From: Catonia carolina
Taxonomy: Eukaryota > Arthropoda > Insecta > Hemiptera > Achilidae
Length of the DNA: 64,000 nt
NCBI GenBank assembly: GCA_035578175.1
Contig: JAQMRL010000001.1
Location: 49,747,553-49,811,552, forward strand
Direction of reading: 5' to 3'
A program made the translations under genes and the position numbers. The notes under the pieces were generated by a model. It was not told the origin of the DNA. It made no database searches and saw nothing but the letters and a program-made list of their open reading frames with translations. Below are positions 10,441 to 23,928 of the stretch, piece after piece (within the stretch, counting starts at the first letter, position 1; each line of letters begins with the position of its first letter).

Positions 10441-13049
10441 TAAAATTGTGCCATTTTTCACACTAGATCATACACCACTGGGTAACTATTTCATGCACTT
10501 TCCGTCTCTTCTTATTAAATTTTATTGTAATATTATAATTGCAAATGAACATATAAATAATTAAAAAGTAAGTGATTTTTATAATTTTGACGCCAAAAAC
10601 TTTGGGCTTATTTTACGGATGCAAAACATATTTGATATTCATGCAGTAAAAATACGACAATCTCCCACATTCGTATTTCATATCACTAAGGGTAGCTATA
10701 ACATAAGACGCAGATAACTTATAAAATATGCCGTTATTTTCTGCAAACAAAGGGTAGAGAGCAGTATAATAACCAACCAAAAAACATGACGAGTTACTTC
10801 AAAAAAATAAAAGTAGAACATAAGACATTATGAAAATGAAATTTTCAAGAAAAAGGTAACAAAGAAAAATGGCACGAATTCTCTTTTTTACAATTATTTT
10901 CAAATAATGTTAGTGCCGTTTATTTATGTATAACAAAAGGGAAATAAACAACGATTACAATTCACTTTTTGACGGGGCATGTTTTCCCTCATCTGTTAAA
11001 CTAATACTTTAAAAAATATCACTCGATAAACGTTTAACTGTTAACACTGACTGAAATATGTTTATTTATAATATAATATAATAATAAATAATAAATATAA
11101 TGAAAAATATAAATGATAAAATGATAAAACTATAAACTATATATGTAAAGTATAATAAAGTATAACATATAAAGTATGATAAAACAATTTAGAATAAACT
11201 TAAAAACCTGGAAGTTCCCTCATTAATTCATTAATGCACAGGAAACTAATAATTGAAACTTAATAATCTTACATCATTGTTTTTTTAAATACTCATTCGT
11301 AGTGGAACCCTTTATACTTTTCATGAACCTCATCTCAACTGCCTATATGCGAGACGCTCTCTCAGGTGCTGATCCATAGCCTACCTCAACCCGTGTGTTA
11401 ATACGCATACTACTGATTTTGATAAAATCTCAATCGAGTATCTTACCTAGTGTTATTTCTTAAATAACGCTGTAGACCTACGGCAAAAATCGTACCAAAC
11501 GATCTACGTCAACGTATCGAAGACGGAAAAGGAAACGAATCCCAACGGCGAAGAGGTTGGACAAACCTACGAAAGTAAACGCTGAAAGCTAATTCTGTCA
11601 GCTTAGAGGTAGTAAGATGATAGCCATTCACTAAGTTTGCCCAGCGCAGCGTTTGCACTGTGACCTTCGGGAATTACATTCTCTATTAGCAAGCAAGGAA
11701 CGAGTCTCGGTTCGGAACTTTAATAAACAAAATCAACACCGTACGTATTGGACAAATCCAAAATTACTTTAACAAAATATTTCAAAAATTAAAAAACCAC
11801 ATCAACACTAAAACTATGACCCTTCTGGTAAAACCTAGACAATGCGACAGAAACTTAAATTAGACGAACTTATTTCAAGTGGTCAATTATGATCAAGTTT
11901 TTGAAATATGTTAAAAGTTATTTAGAAAGTGTGAACAATGTAATGTTACTTCATGATTTTAATTTTTATATAATGTAACCATTATTGATATTTCATTGGA
12001 TGCATTAATAATTATTCTAGTTATTTAAAAACCTTTGCTTTGATGTAAAGCTTACAAGATACTTAAATAACTCTTCATATCGGTGTGATTCTGTAACTAT
12101 TATTAACAATTTCATTTATAGCACTTGATGAGATAGTTATCATCAAGTTTCAAGCTAGTGGCCTGTAACATGCCGAGTTTATTACATTACATCCTCAGTT
12201 GAGCAACTAGGTAAAAGGCTGAACTGACAGGCAAGGGGAAATGTAACCAAACCCTCTTCTAATAGTTAGGAAAAGACCTAACATCTACATCTGTTGTATT
12301 ATTCATAGCCCTGATCGGAATCCCTCGATAATTCTCACATTACTCTGACAGATCGTACGCACCTCAATTGTGTACTCCTACACACAACCAAACGCAACTT
12401 CTGAATAATTTCTATAAAATACCCCAGCATAGAAGATGTATAGACAATAAAGGATTATTATTTTTTTAAATGACAAGCTGTCAATCTTCAATAAATTTCC
12501 ATATAAGATAACAAAACTGATACTAAATCTTTAATTACTGCCACAAAAAATTATTTATAGCAAACTACCTCTTTAATTGAAATTTTAATTACTCCCATCA
12601 GGTTCGGTACTAAGTATCTACACAATACTATCCTTTTTATTAATTCTTTAATAACTTCATTATTTTTTTTACTTTTCATTTTGTCAACTGAAATCTCCGT
12701 AAGTTTGTAAAATAATTTTACATTATAAATAACAAGAAAATGTTTTTAGCTATTGTAAGATAATTTTATCACTATTTCTTTACAGATATGTAACAAGATA
12801 GATAACTACAAAATCTTGTTCCCTAAAAAAATATAAATATGAGATCGTTTAACTCAAAATTAGAATTAAATTTAACAAATGTTTCATTTTTATTAGCTAA
12901 TTAAAAGTGATTACAATACACTCTATAATCTTACAAAATAAACAAATATAATAGTATAACCAGTTTTGAAAAGTGACAAATCCATTGACATGAAACTTTT
13001 AGCTGAAGCAGGTTTCTTTTTTATATTTAACTTAGTACATGAGGACATC
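10441..13049. other. unexplained AT-rich region with one higher-GC patch
   Basis: No coding homology established. Around 11320-11740 the base composition is less AT-rich than its surroundings and the sequence is more complex, but no domain can be read in any frame. The rest is low-complexity A/T sequence, including (TAA)n-like stretches near 11065-11160. Confidence 0.45.
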
Positions 13050-13446
13050 CTGCCCGGGCAGACAGGTGGAGTGTCAAATTATTTACACCCAATCTGTTCG
13101 TTGCAGGGCTAAAAAAATAGTTCTGTTTCTTATCACATGGTCAGCCAATTAAATGTCTGAATCATTTAAGGACAGAAGAGGTAGAGGTGTAAAAGACACT
13201 AATCAGAGTTATCTCCTCTGAAAGTAATGAATTTCATTATACAGCCAGACCCTGTGGTGAATGAAGTGAAGGTGTCATTTGCAGAGTGGAAAATATGTGC
13301 TTTTCAGAGGGCCCGGCATGCTGATAAGCGTACTTTTCCACTCAGTGAGGAAGGCACCGGTAAACCACCTCACTCCTCGTTTTACTTAGTAAAACCTCTG
13401 CAGGTTCAAACCAGCCTTTCGGCTGTTGACCTAAACAACAACAATC
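13050..13446 (+). mobile_element. 396-bp SINE-like family, copy 1, TSD 8 bp
   Basis: One of three copies of a roughly 396-bp element (others at 34342-34737 and 43143-43538). The 8-bp repeat AGGACATC flanks it at 13042-13049 and 13447-13454. The element starts with TGCCCG..CAGACAGGTGG and ends with GACCTAAACAACAACAA, a short (AAC)n tail. Variable-length TSDs plus a simple-repeat tail indicate target-primed retrotransposition rather than a DNA transposon. No tRNA-like A/B box pair is apparent at the 5' end. An open frame starting at 13227 is present but behaves neutrally between copies. Confidence 0.85.
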
Positions 13447-13454
13447 AGGACATC

Positions 13455-16400
13455 ATCTTCTTTTTAGTGTCCTTCTTTGTTGAATGTTTCTCCTTTTTAG
13501 CTGTAGTACTCAGGAATAAAGATGAGGGTTTAATTTACGACGAAATGTTGAAAAAGTTGCTTGAACAACTTTATTTACAAAAAATTTTTAAGTCATTGTG
13601 AAGTGTTAACTTTGAAATACAGTAAGGGTCACTTGTAATTCTTCTTCAGAATTTAGATTGAAAATCTTAAATTTTCTAATTGTCACTTTTTACAGCTGCA
13701 TAATATAAGTTTAAATATATTATTATATGTTTTATTTTTGTAGAATAAAATAAAAATTATTTTCCCGTGTATAACATTTTTAGATGATTATTCAATTTCA
13801 CGCGTTTAAACTATATGAGATCACTCCAAGTTAGTCGTCTTTTTACCTTTAAGACTAGGCATATGAATTAATCATCTTATGGAATATTTCGTTATTTAGA
13901 CGGAGACCGGGACATGATTGCGGTCGAAGTAACAATATAATCTGGAAAGTTTTATCAAAGTTAACCGTTATTATTCACTTTTTAGTCAAATTTTAACTTT
14001 ACTCAAAATTAAAGTAAAATTCGGTTTTAAGTTAATTCACTAAAGTTAAAAATATTTAAAGAGCTATTGTTGAAACATTTATGTCCGGACTTTATGACTT
14101 AACATTTGTTAAACTCTGAATTTCTGAAAGTACTTTGTGATCGGATTTTAATTAAGAATAATAAATTAAGAGTAAGTTACACAGAAGTGTTTTCATGAAT
14201 TTTAATGACAAATCAACTCCATAATTTACAAACTACATCTTGTAATTATTTGGACTCGTTGAATAACAGTTGATAGTGTTCTATCTGAAATGATTAAAAC
14301 ATTTCAATTGAACTACAAGGTGCTGAATCAGATACTAAGACTTTTGTCTATAATCATAGTAAAACACCTTCGAGAAGTTTGCTTTGCGATCGTACATTAA
14401 TTTTCAGTTCTAAAGGAAAGTATATAGAAATCTTAGTATTTTATTAATCAAACTAAATTGTAATTAATTTAACGTAATAAATTGTTTAGAAGTGGATAGA
14501 CATAAAATCCTATAATAAATTTATAAACTTTTACATTTAGTTATCCATTAATATAATAATGCATGCATTAGACCCTGTCGAGTCCGTTATTCATTAATAT
14601 CAAACCATGTCAATGTAATAGAAAGATTTATTACCTAACTTTATTTACAAATTTCTCAGAGGAATAGTGGATTTTCAGAGAATGCAAGGGATAGACGGAC
14701 TCAATTCAATTAAAAATAATGCGGTTTCAAACTTTCAAACAAGTAACTGATACCAAAAAGATTAAACATTTAAACTCCTGTTTGTGAGACTGTCCACTGG
14801 GTAAAATGTAATTGATAAAGTAGTTATAAATATAACGTACATTTCGATGTTAATAAATAACTTGTTTTTAGAAGAAAAATAAAAAGCAGAATAAGAAGAA
14901 GAATTTTTAAATACAAAATAATTAATTTTCCTCATAAAGTCGAATAGTGTTAAACTCTGATAGAATACGAAGTAGAAGCCATAGATTCGATTCTTGGTTG
15001 ATCAGAAAATTTTAACTCCTGTTAATGTTCCACTGACAAATAAAGTTATTAATGTCGGTGCAGTTGTTGCGGTTATACATAAAGTGTTTACTGTTTTATC
15101 TTATTTTGTTTATAACTGTACAATACTTTCTATTAGTGAATGAGACGGAAAGAAAAAAGAGTGAAAAATTACATTACGGCTTGGAGAACACCACAGAATA
15201 ATAGGATTGCGAAAGGAATTTAAAATTAAACGTTCAAACTAAGATTTATCTTAAGATTGATATACATTTTTTCATATTTGTAAAAAATAAAAAAATCGAT
15301 TACTTATTGTGGTGTCTACTCCATGAGCGTTAAAAACAAAGCCGGTTACTAGGTAAATTGGATGACAGGGTATATGTTGGTTAAAATCGTAGTTAACTTT
15401 TTTTAATGGCCATGTCTTAAACCTTGTTTTTTGCAGAATTTTTACTTTCTTGGTTTGTACTAGAACAGATACCAAATGGTGTTTGTGTCATGTATCACCT
15501 AGGTAGCCTCATCACCGTACTCAGTCGCTCGCTCTACCCGTGCAGAAAAATGCAACATTTTAAATCAATTTTCTACCGGCTGACTGACTGGACTGGCCCG
15601 AAGACCTTTGAATGAGATAAATACAACTATCAACAATTCAAATAATCTGATCCTGAAAATTCAGTTATTTAGAAAAATAAATTAATAAATCTTATTTTTG
15701 TCAGTGAAAAAAAGTGGATATAAATTAATATGTTCAAGTAAAATCTATATTCATGAACTTATTATTTTATTTTTTATTAAGACCTAACTTTGGAATTCTA
15801 GATTTGTAATTCAAATAAACAATATTATACAAATATGACTAAACTTTACACAGATCACATTTGAAGCGAATTTGCTGTAAGATAATTCAAGAACTCTTGA
15901 TCAGAATAGAACACATGTTTTGTTAACAAACTTTACCTTTTCGACTGAAGGTTTAAGGAGTTTTATTTTGGAGCATAATTTGTTTGAAAACAGATCGGAA
16001 CAGTAATAACCCTTATTCGCAGTATACTAGTAAGGCCCTAAATTGCACTCATCACTAGTACAATATTAATGAATATATCAAATTTAATTATAAAATAAAT
16101 TAAACTCTAATAAACATGACAAAGTGAATACAAACCCACAGGTTAACTTTATTCAATTTTTTCAACGAGAATAATTTTTGACTTGTGACACAATTAATTC
16201 TGATAGGCTAATATAAAAAATTGTGCGTAATATTTTAGCAGGTAAAACCATGTTCTCCGACTTACCTGCATTATCATTTTGTAAACAGAAAAAAATATCG
16301 CAAATCGTTTACTATTTAACATACGTCATCATTTTTATTCTAAAATGATGATACAACGACTGAAAATCCTAATCTATTTTGTTGATATATTCCAAATCCT

Positions 16401-17733
16401 ACCTTCGTAAACAGAAAATAATGGTATAAAAGGGACTTTATCTGAGCACAGAGGATAAAACTGCTGCTACGCAGAGAAAAACGCTCTTAAAATACTGGCT
16501 TTTAGTTCAAATATTTAGGTATCGTTACAGGATCATCTTAGTACGTTTATAATCTAACAACATTATAAAATATCTTCAAATACCCTTCATCTTATCACCC
16601 AAACTTTCTAAACTAATTTCCGTGAAAATCAATAAAACATAAAAATAATAAATAACTTCCCTTTTTTATTATACTGCTTACTTGACCGTTGTTTAATTTT
16701 CGGTTTTCTTTTTTCATTTTAAAATAAGTTCAAAAGAATTTACACTCCAACTATCTGGAAGATACGCTTCATTATTTCCAATAAATGAATACATAAATTT
16801 GATAGAACTTTCTATGGTTAGTTATTAACTGTGCAACGGACTCGCTTATTAACTTCAGATTTTCATTTTGTGTTTTGCTACTGTTACTTTGTTTCATTAC
16901 TGTCTACAGGTTTATGCAATAAATATCGAGAAATTTAATATTTATAATTTAATTTTCATTTACCTTTAAAAAAAACTATTAACCTAATTTATTCGATTTG
17001 GGAAGTCTGTCTCTACTAGTTCATTTAATTATTAGTACAACTATTTTCAATAATTATTATTATTTTTATTACATTATTATTTTCAATCTGGAAACTATTT
17101 TTTTAAATGTTATTACTGACTCATTATTTTCAACAGGTAGATATACTAAATGTACTTAAATAAATTATTAACGGGCGTTAAAATAATTTGGTCTTTCATT
17201 TCCGCTGAAAACCTCTCATAGTCGTCTGACCTTTTGTATGTGGATGAAAAACATGAGAAGCCTAAAATGAAAACAGAATTTTTTATTAGCCTTTACATAT
17301 TTCAACATCCAAAACAAATTTTTGTTCAACGAGATATATTTTCCTTATGCAACACCCAGACTAAATCTACTTGCTATTTTTTTGCTTTTAAGCAAATAAA
17401 AAATTAACTGTGTAATATAATACAAGCTAAAATTTTCACGAAAATGACGCATTACACATGATATTGGTAGGCTATAACATTGCGTAAATAATGTTTGTAC
17501 ATACTAAACAATAAGCTGGATGAATTAGTTGAGTATGTAGACGTCGAAAGCAACAGAAACTTTTTACTAAGCTATTATTATTAGCCAATAATGTATTGTA
17601 TTATTGATAATAATAGCCTAATAATATTATTAATATTAATATAATATTAATGAAATGAAGTGAAATGAAATTAATTGTATTTATTAACATCAGTTCTGTT
17701 GCGGTCCCGATAAACCAAATATATAATTAATAT

Positions 17734-17765
<32 letters not shown>

Positions 17766-18249
17766 ATACACTATTAATACGTAAATGTTTAGTGTTAAAA
17801 TACAAAACTTACTAAATGTGTAGTGACAATAACAGGCCGATACATAATTATCAGTGTAGGGGTTGATATATGACAATTATTATAACCCCTTCACGGACCA
17901 GCAGACAATGGAAGTTTCAAAGCATGAACATTTTTCTAACCACACAGACTGACTGGTTTCATTCTGCATTGATTCCGTCGCAATAATACAGATAAAAATA
18001 CGTGTCGCATAAGAACGCTTTCCTTGCAACCTTAAAGTAGATAATCAAAATTTAAACTTCTAAAAGAAGTGAAATTAAATATTATGTTTACCGTATGAAA
18101 TAGTACGTATAATTTTTTTACAAATTCATCAACAATAATTAACCAGAGAATTTTATGAAAATTTCTAAGAAAATAAAAAGTTAACGTAATGATCATCAAA
18201 AAAATAACAAAAATTGTTCACTCCGTAAATTTATCTCTTCTTCTTAGAG
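13455..18249. other. long AT-rich stretch without recognised genes
   Basis: I read both strands and found no domain, RT motif or tRNA-like element. Short open frames at 15272-15475 (-) and 15424-15615 (+) overlap on opposite strands and have no recognisable content. Confidence 0.5.
17570..17775. repeat. (AAT/ATT)n-rich palindromic microsatellite region
   Basis: Interleaved TAATA, ATTATT and AATAATA blocks, including an ATT run at 17745-17765, form self-complementary AT-only patches. Confidence 0.7.
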
Positions 18250-18500
18250 TGTCAACTCTATAAATGAAGATTGGCTATAACTCTGGTAAATCGCTCTCTA
18301 TTACGAACCAGCTTAAAAAGAATGTGTACACTCATCTTTTTGTCCAGTCTCTAATATTCTTTAACCTTCAACAATCAAGGAAATGAATGAGCATAGGACC
18401 TTCTGGTCTGCGTCTGCCCTAAAATTTATCCTCCAGAATTAGTCTGAGATTTTCATAATTACCATACTCATACTCGTTAGCTAATTTTCAAGGTATACAA
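18250..18500 (-). mobile_element. non-LTR RT C-terminal relic
   Basis: On the minus strand GRRRPEG is followed by LKNIRDWTK and, with frame changes, FKLVRNRERFTRVIANLH then a stop near 18252. This resembles the C-terminal tail of LINE RTs of the type seen at 22156-22490 (GRRR...WLKNLRDW...ANKVR...). It is short and decayed. Confidence 0.5.
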
Positions 18501-21145
18501 AATTATAAACGCACTAAATATGGAGATAGAAACATTTCTGTAGAACTCTCCACTTAACAATTTTACTTGAACTTGAAATCTCAAACGAATACTGAACGAA
18601 GGAAATTGAAATAATATAATTAATGTGAACTTAATAAATGTTTGCTGCGTAAACAGCGATTAGGATTTGTTACAAACCTTTTGCATGATCGAGAATTCTG
18701 ATCTGAAAATATGCCACGACATACATTTTTGACACTAAATTAAAATGAAGATTGTTTTTGTCGTTTTAAAAGTTGACTGAACGATTTTTTACATTTCTTA
18801 TCGAGATCCATGTTATTGTTTAAACATCTTTTCCGCTTCGATGCGTTTCTTTGTTATTTTAAACTTTAATAAGTTGAAACACTTCACTAGAGCAAAGAAA
18901 TTAAGTTAAATAAATTCTTTGTTGTACAACCACGAGACGTAATAAACAAGATTTCCTTCAAAGAGTGAACAGCACATTTTAGTATAATTAATTATTGTTA
19001 TATTAATTAATTATTAATTATTAAATAATAATTAATTATATATTATTGTTCTCCAATGTGTAAACTATTTTTCAAACTGCTGAGTTTTGTAAAACAAGAG
19101 AACTATAATTTGATTAATTGCGGTAAATTTAAGAAAATATTTTACGGTATATTCTGCAAGTGTCAAATTAGTTACAATAATATGGTAACCAATTCACGGT
19201 ATAAATGGATACAAGAGACTCACCACATCTATTAATATTTTAATTTTCTTAACATTAAGTAGTACTATTTCTTATACAAACATAAACGTTAAATTTCCAC
19301 AGATTAAATTACATTGCAATCTATCAAACATATATAAGAGTTCCCTTGTTATTGGTTTTACAAAAACAAAGATTGTATAACTAAGTAGTAGTTTCTGTTA
19401 CTGCATAATGACTCTTAAAATATATCTACATCTTAAATACTTCATGAAGAGATATTTACTTCATTTTAATCACAATGCTTTGCAAATGAGAATTGTAATA
19501 ATTCCACAATTCAAAATACTAAACCATAGTGCTATTGCATATTTTACTTACACGACATAGTAATTTTAGTTGTGAATTTCATTTGAAAAATATAAATGGA
19601 ATAAATTTCGTACGAGTATAATAATAAGTTATTAGTTTAATAATATACATGAAGTTTTATAAGAACTAATAGAAATGGAATAAAGGGTTGGTTTAGAAAC
19701 AAGAGGAAATGAAACGCTTTACTTTTAAGTACGACTGTACTTTATTTATATTCACAAAAATTACCGGTAAAAATTCAGATATCTTTAGGCTCCATCTTAA
19801 TTTGTTTTATTTAAAAAAAGAACTTTCTCCTTGATAACGACTATAATTATTTCAAATCACAATTAACTTTATATTACACAAAGTGTAGAAAAATATTTTT
19901 ATCATAAATTAAACACATTTATACTTCCATACTTAGAAATTAAATTTTAATAGCAATCGTTTTACACACAAAGCACAATGTAACATAAAGATAATTATTT
20001 ATAAATATTATAAAAATATGTCACAGAGGACTGGTACCAACAAGTACCATTAAGTAAAAATTATCAGCACTAACAAAAAAATATAGCCAATTTACAACAA
20101 TGTAGTCGATAAAATAAATGTTACTAAATTGCGTTAATCGCATCAACAAATGCAATTAGCATTGTAACATAGATTTCAGCATATCGGTGTAGTATAGCGT
20201 TATAACATAATGATATGAACTACAATAGGTAGTAATATAATAATTTCTATTGATTACAAGCTCTGTAATTTCTCTGTACCTAATTGTAAATAATTGTAGT
20301 CTTTACATACACAATGTCTTCTTAACACCACCAACATTTAAATATAGTACGTCCAAACTGAATTGGCGCATCAATTCGAATAGTTATACAAGTACAGAGT
20401 GGTTCCTAAGGCCACACACTGTCAGTTTACTGAAACATTTTATCCTTCTTATCGAGTAAAATAAACACACAATTCACTCATTTTCTGTCACGTTGTTTGT
20501 GAGTTTCTTGTACATGTAGGGGAGCGACGAATAGAGGTATGATCACAACTCTACAGCTACGCGCGCCAATTCAAATTGGATGAACTATACAAGCTCTGAT
20601 TTAGTTCCCTCTAGCTGAAGCATCGGGAACTCAACCAACACACAATCAAGGAAAACCATATTGACGGCAAAACCTTGAATTACGTTTAGATATCAGATCA
20701 ATTTGGAATGAACAATTTTCCATTTTGAAATAACAGCTTTCTCCGAAATACAGTATTAGATATTCATTTGCGAAGATGTCGCGAAAATACTTTCTCTAAC
20801 ACGTCTCAATTTGTCACTTTCATACACCACTCAATCTCTCTTTTATTTTTCTAGCAATTTCTTAAAGAAAATGTCGGTTTAAAAAGCCAACTTTGTAGCA
20901 TATGTAACTTTAGCGGCAATTTCACTGTTGCTAGCTGATTTAAAATAACAAATTGAAATATAAAACAGAAAAATAAATATAACACACAGAAATTATTTTT
21001 AATTTTGTTATTTAGGTATTTCTAATGTGTAACTAAAAGAGGATTTTATAACACTGCAAAACCTTTACTTCAATACCTCATTAAAACCATACACGTTCAA
21101 TTATTTTGAGTTTAAGCAGATGAGAACCTTCTAGATCCTGATGAA
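18501..21145. other. AT-rich sequence without recognised genes
   Basis: It contains an ATTAATTA-rich palindromic patch at 18986-19045. An open frame at 20250-20459 (+) shows no recognisable domain. Around 20480-20660 the sequence is less AT-rich but unidentified. Confidence 0.5.
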
Positions 21146-21312
21146 TTTTTTTTCTTTTTGATTTTACGTCCAACTGTCTTTCACATTAAAACTACTTCAC
21201 ACGGTGAGGGAAAGTTAAAAAAAAAGCTCAGAAAGAGTTCAAGACACAAAATTGAACCCAAAACCCCAAGCATAGAAACCATGCACTGACTACTACAACA
21301 CGTACCAGACAA
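21146..21312 (-). mobile_element. SINE, tRNA-like head with tail class II
   Basis: On the minus strand: an A-box-like GTGTTGTAGTAGTCAGTGC (right end), GGTTTCTATGCTTGGGG, a B-box-like GGGTTCAATTT, then a tail with AGTTGGACGTAAAATCAA followed by an A-rich end at 21146-21160. The tail matches the SINEs at 29358-29545, 39045-39185 and 41400-41583. Confidence 0.65.
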
Positions 21313-22155
21313 AAAACTTTACAAAAGTTCCAGTAATTTAGTTCTGTAAAACACTGTGTACATGTTGTTCAATGTATTTTTTTATAGACATAAATCATTC
21401 CATATTTTACACAAACTATCTTCTGTTAACGCTAAACACATTTTACTTGTTTACACCACAAATCAATAGTAAATGATAAATAATTCACGATGCATAATAC
21501 AGCACAACATTTTAAGCATAGTCACCCAACTTTTTCCCATAAAATTTTTTTGAATTGATTCTGAATCATATTCATGTCATATTAGATCATTTATGTATCA
21601 CGTTTACCGATATTGATAATTTTCAGCGAGTCTGAGAAATGCTTCAATGGGGACCATTTCCAACACCTAATTAAGAAATAAGTCATCAAATAGTGTATAA
21701 GGAATCAAAAAGACGTGCATGTGTTAAGTGCTAGATATAAAATTTTAAAAAAAATCGGCCGATCCCTCAAATTATTTATATAGAACTCAGATTTTTAAAA
21801 TACTAACAAGTTCATATGACTGAACTTCAGTTTACGGCTCAATACCACACTATACAATCCGATTCTATTTCTTGTGATTATTTGAAACATTGTTTGTGAC
21901 ATAATGAATGTGCTTAGTATTTTTGTTATAGAAATTCTTGCATTCATTGCACAGCTTACCAAATTAAATAAAAATAATGCTACAGAAAACAGGAGTAACA
22001 ATGTTTTTTTAATTATTTTTAACATTCAACTAAATTGCATAGTTTTTTTATATAAATTGTGTTTACTAGTTAAATCGATTGATAAAAACCGAAATAGTTT
22101 ACAAACATAATGTGTTTTATTAAAGTAAATTTTAATTCATCTTAAAATCCCTCTC
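21313..22155. other. AT-rich sequence without recognised genes
   Basis: Overlapping short open frames on both strands at 21795-22110 have no recognisable domains. Confidence 0.5.
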
Positions 22156-22490
22156 CTATTGGAGGTCGGAAATCATCATAATTATGCGGACTTTATTTGC
22201 TGCTCCACGGAAAAGATCCGTATTACTGCAGCCAAACCAGTCCCTCAGGTTCTTTAACCAAGATGCCCGAAATGTGCCAACGTTTCGCTTGTCCTTTTCC
22301 TAGGATGTCTAATCTCATGTCCGCAATATTGAAGTTTTATCCTCTTCATTGTCTCTACCAACTCACATTATTTGCCCATTTTATCAAGCACATCTCTATT
22401 TGTTATTTGTCTGTCCATGGAATCCACCAGATCATGCGGTAGTACTACATAAAGGCCAGTATCTTCTCTAAATGTATCTGAAACTATGAA
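22156..22490 (-). mobile_element. non-LTR RT C-terminal relic
   Basis: On the minus strand, descending from about 22430: WIPWTDRQITNRDVLDKMGK, then TMKRIKLQYCGHEIRHP, a shortened linker, and in another frame SWLKNLRDWFGC followed by DLFRGAANKVRIIMMISDLQ and a stop at 22156-22158. This order (W-T-D-x-x-T-N, K-x-x-Y-x-G-H, G-R-x-x-x-S-W-L-x-N-L-R-D-W, A-A-N-K-V-R) is the C-terminal tail of a common arthropod LINE RT. Indels separate the blocks, so it is a relic. Confidence 0.72.
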
Positions 22491-23227
22491 GAATCCTAAA
22501 AAGAGTTGTTTGTAATAAAGTTACCGTATTTAAGTTTTTGTTTACAGATAAAAGATTTTGCAAGAAAAAGACACGCGTAATGATGTTAAAAACGAAAACT
22601 TTTTTACATTAGTTCATTTACTCATCGATTCACTAGAAGTTTACCTAAATGGATGTTGAAAAAGTTGTAAACAATTTATTTGATTAGATGAATCCGGAAT
22701 CCAATCATTTGACACTCGGATAAAACTAACTAAAACGTATCATCTACAACTAAAATAGAGCTCCATTTGAAAACAAAAATAAATGCTACAGATATCCGTG
22801 TTATATCTGCAATTTTTTAACTAATATAAGCACGTAAACGTGAATTACTTAAAAAAATAATAGTTTTTATAGAAGGTAATAGATTGATCGTCAATACACA
22901 TTAACTTAAGATTCAAACTTACAATAAAAGTGAAAAAGTTAGGTAACTTTCATAACAAAAAACTCAATCAATGACATTAACTTCGGATCCAAATCGCTAT
23001 TCTCATGTTCTTGTAATTAAAAATATATAACATTAAAATGAGAACAAATCGACAAACAGTAGGTTCTCAATTTACTGGTCTCACATTTACCGTGGCTCAG
23101 AATTAACGTTATTCCTTTGAGAAAGAAAGCATTTCACCCCCACCCCTTTATATGTTTGGGAATTAACAAGAGTGACTGGTGATTCCACAAAATATGATTA
23201 AAGTTCATCAACAGTACAAATTGGTTA
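22491..23227. other. AT-rich sequence without recognised genes
   Basis: Nothing recognisable up to the Helitron start. Confidence 0.5.
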
Positions 23228-23658
23228 TCTATACTAATATTATCAAGACAAAGCATGTTTTTGTGCAGGCTAATTTTCAAAACTACTGAACAGATTTCAT
23301 GAAATTTTGACAGCAACATTTTATTGTTAAATTTAAAAAAATGATAACCCTAAGGACCCTAATGAAGGTACACAATAATATATGTATGTGTATGTGTACA
23401 CGTGAGTACATATTGCTGTTGAAGTAGATGAACAGTAGATGAAGAGATGAAGAGGCGAGAGACGTACGCGGAAGAAAATTATCTAAACGTCGTTGTATGT
23501 ATGTGTGCGAGTGTGTGTGTGTGTGTGTGCGCGCGCGCGCGTGCGTGCGTGTACGTTAGGTATACAGTCGGCTAGCAGCTACACAATTTCTGTTACATAT
23601 TTCTTTTAAAAAATTGATTTTACATTTTTCACGTGCGAAGCCGCGCGGGGTATGCTAG
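23228..23658 (+). mobile_element. non-autonomous Helitron
   Basis: The 5' end TCTATACTAATATTAT at 23228-23243, followed by AAAACTACTGAACAGATTTC at 23278-23297, is the classic start of insect Helitrons of this type ('...AACTACTGxACxGATTT...'). The 3' end carries a GC-rich palindrome CCGCGCGG (23641-23648) about 6 bases before the terminal CTAG (23655-23658). The left host base is A as expected; the right host base is C rather than the usual T. It is only about 430 bp, with no Rep/helicase coding. It contains a (GT)n/(GC)n microsatellite. Confidence 0.75.
23511..23553. repeat. (GT)n(GC)n(GTGC)n microsatellite
   Basis: Alternating purine-pyrimidine run inside the Helitron: GT repeats pass into GC repeats and then GTGC units. 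Such sequence can adopt Z-DNA; that is inference. Confidence 0.9.
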
Positions 23659-23724
23659 CTGATAATATTTACGTTTTTATTCAGTAACATGTCAATATTA
23701 TGATTAATGTCTTAATGTCTTAAT

Positions 23725-23917
23725 AGCCGGCCGCATTGGCGCAGTTGGTAACGTGCTCGCCTCTCATCATGCGGTCCTGGGTTCGAATCCCACTCAGGCA
23801 CGGCATATTTTCATACGTTACGAAAAAATCATTTCATCCTCATTACATACAGTTACACCCCAACGTCGTCGCTAATGACCTTGTAGTTGATGCGACGTTA
23901 AATAAATAAAAAAAAAA
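23725..23917 (+). mobile_element. SINE, head A with tail class I, 11-bp TSD
   Basis: It is flanked by the perfect 11-bp repeat AATGTCTTAAT (23714-23724 and 23918-23928). The tRNA-like head contains TGGCGCAGTTGGTAACGTGC (A box) and GGTTCGAATCC (B box, 23780-23790). The tail reads GTCGCTAATGACCTTGTAG, then TTGATGCGACGTTAAATAAA and an A run. The head is nearly identical to the copy at 29358-29545, but the tail is of the other class. Confidence 0.9.
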
Positions 23918-23928
23918 AATGTCTTAAT

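Noticed and set aside
13227..13601. An open frame of 125 codons within and beyond the 396-bp element, also open in copy 3 (43127-43360, minus).
   Set aside because: Between copies 1 and 3 I count about 8 amino-acid-changing against 3 silent codon differences over roughly 72 codons, the ratio expected without constraint, and copy 2 has a stop. The frame is accidental.
17570..17775. A CRISPR-like or tandem-array origin for the AT palindromes.
   Set aside because: The blocks are simple AAT/ATT slippage products with no regular spacer structure.
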